Of a stretch of 64,000 nucleotides of DNA, positions 10,782-21,637 are shown in pieces. The notes below the pieces were generated by a model that saw nothing but the letters and a program-made list of their open reading frames with translations, was not told the origin of the DNA and did not search any database. Within the stretch, counting starts at the first letter, position 1. Each line of letters starts with the position of its first letter. The position numbers were made by a program, and so were the translations under genes. Origin of the DNA: Planococcus citri (taxonomy: Eukaryota > Arthropoda > Insecta > Hemiptera > Pseudococcidae); assembly GCF_950023065.1 (NCBI RefSeq), contig NC_088681.1, positions 58,438,836 to 58,502,835 of the forward strand. The letters are read 5' to 3'.

Positions 10782-11400
10782 AATTCACAAGAAAAATCTT
10801 GTTATTAATTTACGAGAAATTACACTTGAAATTAATCAAAATCAAAAATTACCTGTAATTTACTAGAAATTTACCGGTAATTTACTAGAAATCAACCTGT
10901 AATTTACCAGTAATTACCTGTATTTACCAGTAACTACCTGTAATTTACCAGGAATTACCAGTAATTTACCAGTAATTACCTGTAATTTACCCGTAATTAC
11001 CTGTAATTTACCAGTGATTACCTGTAATTTACCCGTAATTACCTGTAATTTACCAGTAATTACCTGTAATTTACCAGGAATTACCACTAATTTACCCGTA
11101 ATTATCTGTAATTTACCAGGAATTACCTGTAATTTACCAGGAATTACCTGTAATTTACCAGTAATTACCTGTAATTTACCAGTAATTACCTGTAATTTAC
11201 CAGTAATTACCTGTAATTTACCAGTAATTACCTGTAATTTACCAGTAATTACCCGTAATATACCAATGATTACCTGTAATTGCAGCTACACTTTTCGATA
11301 ACTGATGATTAATGATGATTTTTGGAAATGTTTGAACTTTTTGTGACCATTACTTTTTAAAACTAAAATTAATCAATTCAGATATCATTTTTCCAGAATT
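10782..11400. repeat. AATTTACC repeat block, copy A (leader-array-trailer)
   Basis: A leader (10782-10850), an array (about 10850-11282) and a trailer (11283-11400) recur in the same order in copy B at 11546-13100. The array unit is 21 bp, made of an 11-bp AATTTACCAGT and a 10-bp AATTACCTGT half, so its base monomer is about 11 bp. A 95-codon frame through the array is a 7-residue repeat produced by the 21-bp period. Confidence 0.9.
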
Positions 11401-11415
11401 TTCTAATTTTTAGCA

Positions 11416-11545
11416 TTAAGGTAGAGTGGTGTAATTGCAAAGCACTATTTGATTAGTGACACTTTGAAAGGGCGCTGATATTTGTTTGCATGAGGTCACA
11501 ATCTTGAGATTATCCCATTTTTGCAACTACCCCACTCTACCTTAA
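11416..11545. mobile_element. Small MITE flanked by TTAA (or TA)
   Basis: The core is 11420-11541 (122 bp). The left end GGTAGAGTGGTGTAATTGCA pairs with an inverted right end reading GGTAGAGTGGGGTAGTTGCA. TTAA is present on both sides (11416-11419, 11542-11545). The target duplication is TTAA if piggyBac-like, or the inner TA if Tc1/mariner-like; sequence alone cannot decide. It sits at the exact start of the copy-B leader, whose copy-A counterpart has a single TTAA. Confidence 0.75.
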
Positions 11546-11670
11546 TTCACAAAATACATATATCTTGTTATCAATTTATGAAAAATTACACTTAAAATTA
11601 ATCAAAATCAAAAATTACTTGTAATTTATGGAAATTTGCCTGCATATTACTAAAAATTTGCCCGTAATTT

Positions 11671-11671
<1 letters not shown>

Positions 11672-11702
<31 letters not shown>

Positions 11703-11905
11703 TTTATTGAAGATAACATTACACGGCAAGTAGGTACACAAATTAACGACACCCCTATGCCAAAGGCGAGCGGAGGCCGGTAAACAATAGACAATCAAAG
11801 ACAACAAAGCAAAAAACAAAAAACAAAATAAAATAATAAGTATAAAACGCAGATATTTCAACCAAACCATAGAAAAGAGCTGACAAATTACAAAGTAATG
11901 GTATG

Positions 11906-11941
<36 letters not shown>

Positions 11942-12015
11942 AAAAAAAAAAAAAAAAAGAAAAAAAAATGATTAACAAAACTACGAAACATAGTACAATA
12001 TAATGTTGGAGGGGA
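11672..12015 (-). mobile_element. Probable non-LTR retroelement 3' end
   Basis: Read on the minus strand it ends in CAATAAAATT followed by an (ATT)n tail (11672-11703), the usual look of a 5'-truncated LINE or SINE 3' terminus. It interrupts the AATTTACC array, so it arrived after that array formed. It also contains a (GA)n tract (11909-11938) next to a poly-A tract (11939-11968), which may be internal tail sequence or later microsatellite growth. No reverse transcriptase remains. Confidence 0.5.
11909..11968. repeat. (GA)n and poly-A microsatellites
   Basis: About 14 GA dinucleotides followed by an almost pure A run with one G. This creates spurious Ser/Leu- and Phe-rich frames on the minus strand. 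Confidence 0.95.
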
Positions 12016-12029
12016 GGGAAATGTGCCAG

Positions 12030-12885
12030 TAATTTCATGGAAATGTGCCTGTAATTTTCTAGAAATTAACCTGTAATTTACTGGAAATTTACCTGTAATT
12101 TACTGGAAATTTACCAGTAATTTACTGGAAATGTGCCTGTAATTCACTGGAAATGTGCCTGTAATTTTCTAGAAATTTACCTGTAATTTACTGAAAATGT
12201 GCCTGTACTTTTCTAGAAATTTACCAGTAATTTACTGGAAATTTACCTGTGATTTACTGGAAATTTACCTGTAATTTACTGGAAATTTACCTGTAATTTA
12301 CTGGAAATTTACCTGTTATTTACTGGAAATTTACCTGTAATTTACTGGAAATTTACCTGTAATTTACTGGAAATTTACCTGTAATTTACTGGAAATTTAC
12401 CTGTAATTTACTGGAAATTTACCAGTAATTTACTGGAAATTTAGTGGTAATTTACTGGAAATTTACCTGTAATTTACTGGAAATTTACCTGTAATTTACT
12501 GGAAATTTACCAGTAATTTACTGGAAATTTACCGGTAATTTACTGGAAATTTACCTGTAATATACTGGAATATCACCTGTAATTTACTAGAAATTTACCT
12601 GTAATTTACTAGAAATTTACCTGTAATTTACTAGTAATTACCTGTAATTTACCAGTAATTTACGTTTGATTTACCAGAAATTACCAGTGATTCACCAGTA
12701 ATTACCTGTAATTTACCAGTAATTACCCCAATTTACCAGCAATTGCCTGCAATTTATTTATCAATAATTTCCTGTTATTCACCAGTAATTACCTAAAATT
12801 TACCAGTAATTACCTGTAATTTAACAATAATTACCTTTAATTTTCCAGTAATTACCTGTAATTTACCAATGATTGCCTGTAATTG
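12030..12885. repeat. 22-bp AATTTACTGGA/AATTTACCTGT array
   Basis: Dense array inside copy B. The central part (about 12230-12560) is very homogeneous and the edges are more diverged, the pattern expected when unequal exchange homogenises the middle of an array. Each unit contains a short inverted pair (TTTACTGG / CCAGTAAA in neighbours). Confidence 0.93.
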
Positions 12886-13100
12886 CAGCTACGTATTTTT
12901 TCTGTAGGAAAATGATCAACTTAATTACAAGACACGCTTATAAATGTCTTCTGAGTGAACAAATCAGAACTATTCTAGAAATTTTGTTTTGTTGACTGAT
13001 GAATGATGATTTTTGGAAAAGTTTGAACTTTTTGTGACTGATATTTTTTAAAACTAAAGTTAATCAATTCAGATATCATTTTTCCAAAATTTTCCAACGA

Positions 13101-15109
13101 AAATTGAAATTGTTTTACTAGAGCAGCTGAAAAAAATATGATATCGATTAGGTACCTGCATTTTTGATTTTTTCTCAACTTAGAATATGTACTAAGTATA
13201 GGTCTGTTAAGTGTGGTGGTAAAGTAAAAAGTAGTTAAGTTGATCCAATTTCTGGTCATTTTTCACGCCTTCCTTCTTTGTTTGTTGATAAGCAAGTATT
13301 TACCAAATTGACTGACAAAATATTGCAGAAAAAACAAAAACGTTAAGTACTTACGTAGGTACCTACCATAAGTATTCGGATATTATCCAATAAGCCTGAC
13401 GCTTAACAAATTATTGTACCTATCCAATTGAAGAATACCCCCTACAACGAAAGCGAAAATGAAACCAAGTAAACACTAAACACTGACAAAGAAAGAAGTC
13501 AGCATGCGAGTAATAATTTGTATGTATTTTTAACCGGTCCGCATAAATTACGAAGACTGCATCACATTCTCCATTATTCTTTACACGGTTCCTCTGCTGT
13601 GTGCTATCACTTTATGCAAAAAAATTACTTATGTATGCGATAAAGAATTTAAAAATATGGAAATACTCGTATCTTTCACCCGCAAAGCCCAAGGATACAT
13701 TGTGACGGGTTTATTGTAATACGGATTTAATACTTAATTAGCAAATCGTGTAGGTCCAGGTATACGAAACGTCGTCGACGAATTAGGAAATTGAGATGAC
13801 GATTCAAACTGTGGCTGAAATCCAATCCTAATACCTACATTAACTGTGTGCATTTCGTAAACTGGTTTAAATCGTATTTAGTTGTCTAAAAATATGGTAT
13901 GGTATGTAGGTATATTTTTTTGAATATTTGTAATATTTGAAATGCTTTACAATTTATAGAACTTATGGGATACGGAATACGGGTCTGGTGAGATTTCATG
14001 GCAACAAAATCGTCTTCATCGTCGTTTGTAATGTGAAGACGAATCCGATTACGTCACATTAAAAATATAGAGATGTGCTCGGAATATCAACCTATCGAGA
14101 ATTTATATTAGAGAATTATTAGCCTGGATGGAAAATAAAGCAGCGGTATGAGTTTCAATTCACTAGCTCATCTCGGAATTATGTAAGAAATACTTGTGAG
14201 AGTGTGAGTGTGTATTTTCGTGTAAAAACTCGTTTCCACTGTTATAATATACGTAGGTACGAATAATAATCGTAAAGAACAACGAAATTATAAATTTTTC
14301 ACATAATTTTCACATACGAGCAGCGATTATTATTTTGTAACGTATCAAACGATTCTAAACCATCGCCGACTATAATACCTTACATACGAATAGTGATAAA
14401 CACGATTTTGTTTTACGGAGGTTATTATGTCTTATGTAGATCTATATTATAGTTATATACGCATGCAAAGCCATTGGAACTTCTTCCTTTAAACCAATTA
14501 CGAAATGTCGATGCCTAACAGGTAAGTACTCGTAAACAATAAAACAATACCCTTAATTACTTGTTAACGCGAAATTCTACAATTAACGTATGCAAATGAC
14601 TGCAAGGTCGATTTTAATGCTCAATATATTGCGTGTAGGTACTTATACTATATAAGTTCATACATAACATGCATTATTACGTTGTAACACACAAACTTAT
14701 GTCGGTCTGGAATTAAAATTTAATAATAAAAGTTATTTTTTACGCCAACGTAGGTACCGTGTGTTCTTATTCTAATTGGTTCCTGTATAGTTGGGTGTGG
14801 GCAATCATTCGTGACATGGTGTATTGATTGCCTATATCGTTTGTTTGCAGGATGAGTTAACGTGATCGCGTGACGTATCAAAATGCATCATAAGTTAGCG
14901 GCTGGTATGATGAATGAATGTACGAGTAATTTTTACATGCGTGAAGCTTCGTGCGATGAGTGAGTTTCGAGAATTTTCCTATAGCGAAAGAAAAGTGCTA
15001 ATTTTAAAATGCAAAGAAATTACCTCTCCCTTTCGTAAAACAGTGAAGGATTTTCATTGGATTCTGAATGTAATTTTTTGCCTAGCTGATTTTCCTTGCT
15101 AGGGAATTT
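13101..15109. other. Unique DNA, no gene seen
   Basis: AT-rich unique sequence with TAGGTACCTA-type words. The longest open frames (12975-13259 minus and 14914-15102 plus) lack domains or conserved features that I can recognise. Confidence 0.6.
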
Positions 15110-15245
15110 TTGAGCCGGACGAATGGGAATCAAAAGAGGGCCTCAAAATGCGCCACCAGGGATAGTTTTAAGTGCTGGATTCATTTTTAGATTTATGGTA
15201 AATTTTAAAAAATTCAAATTTGGCTCGTCATTTCTCATGACAAAA
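15110..15245. repeat. Diverged copy of a dispersed repeat family
   Basis: The sequence around CTCAAAATGCGCCACCAG resembles CCCAAAATACGCCACCAG at 25130-25150 and the inverse at about 28165. It is a weak, old copy of the family described at 25061-25260. Confidence 0.45.
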
Positions 15246-15329
15246 AATAAACATAGGATCGATTTGTTTTGAAAGACTGAGGATTTCATTTATTTAACTA
15301 TAAATGATTCATTCTGAAAGATTTGCCCG

Positions 15330-18300
15330 GAGGAAAAAAATCGTTCGTGAACGAATAAATCACCGAAAAATCAAATTAGGTGTAGATTACATGACAAAAA
15401 TTAACAGTTTGAATCATATCATTATTGGATCGATTCGTTCGAGAACGATTTACTCAAAATTGGGTAATCATTCCTAAGATAGGTAATACCTACTGCAGTA
15501 TTATCTTAGATCCAGTGAAAAAGAACGTAGCAACATTCTACGTTTTTCGAAATTAATGAATCAGAATTGATTCATTCGCGAACGATTTGGTCAAAGGCGA
15601 AAAATGGATCACGAACGAATGAAACGCCGCAAAAACATGAAATTTTGTTGAAAAAAAATTGGAGTTGATTCGTTTGAGAACGAGTCACTCAGAAACGATG
15701 AATCGTTCAATAACGACTGAATCACTTGAAAATCAAATCAGGCATACACGACAAAACAAAGCAAACCATTCTTCTATATTATAGCAATAAGAATAATAGA
15801 TAGATAATTCGTTCGTGATCGATTTTCTCAGAATTTACAAATCATTTTCAAACCCGTCGACAGGAATTGAACGTGATTCGTTCGCGAACGATTCGTTCAG
15901 AAATAATGAATCATTCGAGGACGACTGAATCACTTGAAAATCAAACTAGACACGACAATTGACAAGATGAAATGAAATATTCTTCAACACCACAAATTGT
16001 GAAAAATTCGTTCGCAAACGATTCGTTCAGAAATAAATAATGAATCATTCGAGAACGACTGAATCACTCGAAAATCAAATCAGACACTACAATTGACAGG
16101 ACGAAATGAAACATTCTTCAATCACCAATAGGTACAAATTGTAAAAAATTCGTTCGCGAACGATTTGCTCAGATGACAAAAATCATTCGCGAACGAATGA
16201 ATCACTGAAAACTCAAATTAAATAGAAATATACTGTCGACGTTAAAATATTGACAGCTTTAATCATCATCAAAAAATCAAAAACTAGACTCAATTCGTTC
16301 GCGAATGATTTGTTCAGAATCGACAAATTATTCAAGAATGACTGAATTATTCGAGAACGACTGAATCACTACTAAATCAAATCCCGCGTGGTAAGCATAG
16401 TGACAGAGAACATGGAAAAATCTTACTTTTTAAATTCATCAATAAAAATTAAACATGATTCATTTGCGAACGATTTGATCAAAGTGAGTTGATTTGTTTG
16501 CGAACGATTCGTTCAGAAACGACAGATCATTTGAGAACGACGTCAAAATAAAACGAGATAAGAAAAAAAGAAATATTTTTTGAGATACAAATGAAAATTG
16601 TGAATGATTCTTTCACGAATGATTTGCTCAGAGCAGAGAAATAGTTCGCGAACGAACGAATCACTGAAAATTCAAATTATGTACTTTTTCAACCTGCACA
16701 AATAACATGAAAAAAGAGGCATCAAGAGTCTTGGTCCCATCATCAAAAACTGAACTAATTTCGTTCGCGAACGATTCGTTCCAGAAATATGAATCATTCA
16801 AAAACGACTGAATCATTTGAAAATCAAAACTAACACGGTAATTGACAGCACGAAATGAAACTTTCTTCAATCTATCAATGCAAATTGAGAAAAATTCGTT
16901 CGCGAACGATTCGTTCTGAAATTATGAATCATTCGAGAACGATTGAATGACTTGAAACTCAAATTGGACACGGCAATTCAGAGTTGACAAGACGAAATGA
17001 AATTTTCTTCAATTCAACTGTACAAATTATGAAAAATTCGTTCGCGAACGATTCGTTCAGAAATTATGAATCATTCGAGAACGATTGAATTGAATCACTT
17101 GAAAATCAAATTAGACACGTTAATTGAGAATCAACAAGACGAAATGAAATATTCTTCAATTCGACTCTACAAATCGTGAACAATTCGTTCGCAAACGATT
17201 CACTCAGAAATAATGAATTGCATTCGAGAACGACTGAATCACTTGAAAATCAAATCAGACACGACTACTGACAGCACGAAATGAAATATTCGTCAATCTA
17301 CCAACACAAATTGTAATAAATTCGTTCGCGAACGATTCGTTCAGAAATAATGAATCATTCGAGAACGACTGAATCACTTGAAAATCAAATTAGACGCGAC
17401 AATTGAAAACTAAGAAGACGAAATGAAAATTATTCTTCAATTTAGCACTAAAAATTGTGAAAAATTCGTTCGCGAACGATTCGTTCAGAAATAATGAATC
17501 ATTCGAGAACGACTAAATCGCTTGAAAATCAAGTCAAACACGACTATTGACAGCACAAAATGAAGCATTCTTCAATCTACCAATACAAGTTGTAAAAAAT
17601 TCGTTCGCGAACGATTTGCTCAGATGACAGAAATCATTCGCGAACGAATGAATCACTGAAAACCAAAAGTGATTGAAATGATAATGAACTGTCGATGCTG
17701 AAATATTGGCAGCTCTGCTCTAATCATATCATCAACAGCTGGACTCAATTGGTTCGCGAACGATTCGTTCAGAAATTAAGGATCATTCGAGAACGATTGA
17801 ATCACTTGAAAATCAAATTAGACACGGCGATTGGGAATTGACAAGACGAAATGAAATATTCCTCAATCTACCAATACAAATTGTAAAAAATTCGTTCGCG
17901 AACGATTTGCTCAGATGACAAAACTCATTCGCGAACGAATGAATCACTGAAAACCCAAATTGATGGAAATGAACAGTCGATGTCAACATTTTGACAGCTT
18001 TTATCGTATCATCAACAACTGGACTCAATTCGTTCGTGAACGAGTCGCTCACAATCGACGAATCATTCGAAACTCCTTAAATCACTATACGATATTATGT
18101 AATTATTTACTCGTAAGTCAAATCCGATGAAAGATTGAGTGACTTAAATTTGCCTTTCAAAAATACCTCAATACGAATCGAGCATGGATCTTTCACGAAC
18201 GACTTGATCAAAGCCCAAAGGCAAAAAATCGATCGCAAATGAATGAATCGCTAATAAATCATATCAGATATAAAAGATCATATTTACTGTACCACAAAAC

Positions 18301-18430
18301 TTGGAATGAGAAATCTATTTGCATCAAAGAAAATTTGAATTGATTAGTTTGCGAACGATTCGCTCACAAACGATGAATCATTTTAGAGCGATTGAATCAC
18401 AATAATACAAAATCAAATCCAGTGAAAGAA
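15330..18430. repeat. ~140-bp satellite with TTCGTTCGCGAACGA palindrome
   Basis: About two dozen units, spaced 135-147 bp where measured (16895, 17037, 17184, 17321, 17465, 17600). Each carries the palindrome core GTTCGCGAAC followed by ATTCGTTCAGAA or ATTTGCTCAGATGA. Two subfamilies alternate. Type A continues AATGAATCATTCGAGAACGA. Type B continues with a second GTTCGCGAAC-like palindrome and a different tail containing GTCGATG and GACAGCTTT. Edges (15330-15850, 18030-18430) are more diverged. No gene lies inside. Confidence 0.93.
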
Positions 18431-20589
18431 AGAGTGAAAAAATCTCACTTTTTTGAAATACATCAATTGATTTTGAGCGGCTTGCCTTTTCGAAAATCCT
18501 TGACTACCTATTAAATCAGTTAAAACCTTACCAACCATCATTAGTTCAAATGGTTCACTTCAAATTGCACCCCTTACCACCCATGCATTCTAATAATTGT
18601 ACACGGTGATTCAATAAGGTCTTCCACATTATTGCATTATTTTTCGTAACATCAAATTAATTTTACTGATGAGAACGATCATTTTAGCATTATTATGGAA
18701 CAATTGGAATTCTCTTATACTATAAAGAACGTAATCACCAACGTCCTAAAAAAAAGCAGAAAAAGAATTGCAATAAAAATTTGCATAAATGAGCTCTTTC
18801 ATGCACAAGAGTTCACCATCTGTCTCTTACACTACGTACCATATCGTCTCTAGTTTAATTTTATGGCTCAGTATCGAATGTATTGTTCTATATGGTCGGC
18901 TGATATATTTCATAGGTCATTATAGGACCTATAGTCGTGATTAGATTTAACCACGCGAAACCAACACGTTGACTCGGTACTGGTTTGCGGTCGTGGAAGC
19001 GAAGATGGAGAATTCACATCAACGATGTCACGATCAAATTAAACGATCCTCCGGATAGGTAATCACTTTTCATTTCATCTATAGGCGTATTTCAATAAAA
19101 ATCATATTTTTCACTGCGTCGAGTCGAGCATGACAGAATAATACACGGGTTAGTGTACCTTGTACTACGTCGATATAATGTCGGTTATCGAGTTAGTTAA
19201 TTTATTATATCTCTAACTGGATAGGTACCTATAAAGGTATGTTGTACTATACAGTTGGTATTTTGTTTTGCAAACAATATGCTCAACTGTACATAGGTAA
19301 AGGAAGAAGAAGGAGAGAGAGAGACTACGCAACTAGATAAACGATCATTGCTTTCATTGAGTGAATTTAGAATCGCTATGGTAAGTATTTCTTCAGATGT
19401 AATACACGTACATACGTACAAGTATAGTATAGTAAATTGTACGTATAAACATAAGTACCTACCCATAGACTTATACGTATACCGGTACACGTACATATAA
19501 TATGTAAAAAGTACACATTAGATAATCGAATTTAACCAGATACAATGCTACACATTCTGCGCCCATGTTTAATATAATCGTCTCCAGTGTCTATGGATTT
19601 CAGTTTTTCACACATTTTAATTATGTAAAGAAAAAATCACGCTTCAGTACATTTTAGTAGGTATAAGTTAATATACCTAAGTAAAGCTATGTACATGAAG
19701 AGGAGTCTTATAAACAACAATCAGTTCAAATACGATGTGCTCCGATTAGCAAAGTAGGTTAATGGTAATAATACAACAAACGACTTGCTTAATAAGTTAA
19801 TAATAACCTTTTCGTTAGTTAATTATACGGTTACTTCCTTACTCTGACACAATATATTACCACGAAAATTTATATACCAAGGTACCAACGTATGGTACCT
19901 ACTCGCGAATTGTCTCTGTATAACTTGGTCCGAGTACTTACTATGCTCTGTGGTGTATGGGTATTCAAAAGGTCTTCAGGGTATCTGTATGTGTACATAT
20001 ATAAACGTCATCCAAGTTTGGGGATTTTTTTTTTCAAACGTCGTTAATTTTCAAGGTTAATGAGCATTTAATTGAGTTTATAGAAATTCTTGGTGGTATT
20101 GGATTAGATAACATAACATGAGGCAGCACAGGTGTGATGTTTCCTGTTATGTAATTTATCCGATTTGGTTATAGTTTTAAAATGAAGATATGGATTTGAT
20201 GTCTGGTCTGACAGTGTCGGTATTATAACATGATTTAAACGATAAGGTGACTCTTTTTCCAATTTTATGATGCGGGGGGGGGCGAGGGAAGGAATTTAAT
20301 TTATGTTCATTACCAAGTTGCAAAATTAGGCAGTGGAAAAAACATGTCATTCAAAGGAGATGGTTACTGACTTACAGTTTGGCTTTTCTGTTGCTGAATA
20401 AATTTTTTTTAATGGCTTTCTCGTTGAGTTTTTCTGATTGAAAGGGCTCGTGCAGGGATCAACAAGGCTTGAAGAAGGAGATGTAAAGGTGTAAATTTTT
20501 TCTTTAAAAATGGATCATTTAAAGGGATCTTGGTACAGAAATTGAAAATTTTTGGAAAAATTGCTTCTAGTTATGTTTCTTTTACATAA
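18431..20589. other. Unique DNA, no gene seen
   Basis: AT-rich sequence with a (GA)n stretch near 19310-19325 and a G run near 20274-20282. A 99-codon minus-strand frame at 19197-19496 is rich in TAC/GTA words and looks like translated simple sequence. Confidence 0.6.
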
Positions 20590-21490
20590 TGCTCCAAAAC
20601 GAGACCAAAAAGTGACCAAAAAATCGGTAAGTAACCAAAAAAATAACAAAACGTGAGTAAAAAATTTTCATGCTGAAAAAAATACCCAGAAAACAGGTTC
20701 TTAGTTTTGAAAAGTTGGACTATATTTAGCAATTTTTTGGTATAAATGAAGCGATTTTTTGAGAATTTTTGGAAATTTTAGGGAATTTTTGACACTTTTT
20801 TCAATGAAGTAAGATTTTTTGCAATTTCTGGCAACAATCCGAATTTTTGACAAAAAGCAAGACATTGACAATTTTAACAAAAGGAAAGGATTTTTAGCAA
20901 TTTTTGGCAAAAAACTAGACTTCTGAAGAGTTATTTACAAAAAAGCAAAACCTTTAAGGAATTTTTGAAGAAGTAAAATGAGCGAAGTATTTTGACAAAA
21001 AGCGAGATTTTTTGGAAATTTGGAGTAAAAAACATAACTTTGGCAGTTTTAGCATAAAGCAGATTTTTTTGGCAAAAAATCACTTATATACTTTTTTTTT
21101 TGCAATTTTCGTTGAAAAAACAAAAGTAACACTTTTGGGAATTTTTTGTAAGCAAAGGACAATTTTTAGCCGTTATGCTAAAATACAAACTTTTTTTTGC
21201 CAATTTTTGAAAATTCGAAAATATTTTGGGAATTTTTGGCCCGAGACAAGCCTGACGATTTCAGCAGAAAGTAGAAAATTTGGCAATTTCTGGCAAAACA
21301 GATAATACTTTTTGCAATTTTTCGTCCTGGTAAAAAAGCAAGACTTTTGAGCAATTCTTGGGAAAAAATTTTTGCTAAAAAGCGAGAATTTTTATCATTT
21401 TTTTGTCAAAAAGCAAGCCTTATAAAATGTTATACTTAGTAAAAATCCGGATTTTTTGGTACATATAAAAAAAAATTATGCACTTTTTCA

Positions 21491-21523
<33 letters not shown>

Positions 21524-21600
21524 GAAAAGCGAAACTTTTTCTAAATTTTAGATGAGAAAGCGAGATTTTGGGGAGATTAGTCTAAAGGGATTTATGTTAC
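20590..21600. repeat. Degenerate minisatellite of GGCAAAAAGCGAGATTTTT type
   Basis: Irregular repetition of GCAATTTTTGGCAAAAAGC and AAGCAAGACTTTT-like words at roughly 35-45 bp spacing. Units are too diverged to fix a period by eye. It contains a pure T30 tract at 21493-21522. Confidence 0.65.
21493..21522. repeat. Poly-T tract (30 T)
   Basis: Uninterrupted run of 30 T within the degenerate minisatellite. It may be the A-tail of an old minus-strand retroposon, but no element body is recognisable beside it. Confidence 0.9.
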
Positions 21601-21637
21601 TGTGGGAGAAGAGAAAAGGAGAGATTGTTACTAGAAA

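Larger units (their letters stand above)
11546..13100. repeat. AATTTACC repeat block, copy B
   Basis: The leader (11546-11625) matches 10782-10850, and the trailer (about 12995-13100) matches 11303-11400. The array between them is longer than in copy A, uses a 22-bp unit (AATTTACTGGA + AATTTACCTGT) and is interrupted by a retroelement tail at 11672-12015. The two blocks are a segmental duplication whose arrays then evolved apart. Confidence 0.85.

Noticed and set aside
11014..11301. 95-codon frame of ITCNLPV repeats
   Set aside because: Direct translation of the 21-bp array, whose period is a multiple of three.
11598..12038. 146-codon Ser/Leu/Phe-rich minus-strand frame
   Set aside because: Generated by the (GA)n, poly-A and (AAT)n microsatellites within a retroelement tail.
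20274..20282. Isolated G runs (also 5582-5591 and about 42197-42206) as regulatory elements
   Set aside because: Single homopolymer runs without partner G runs; ordinary mononucleotide slippage is enough.
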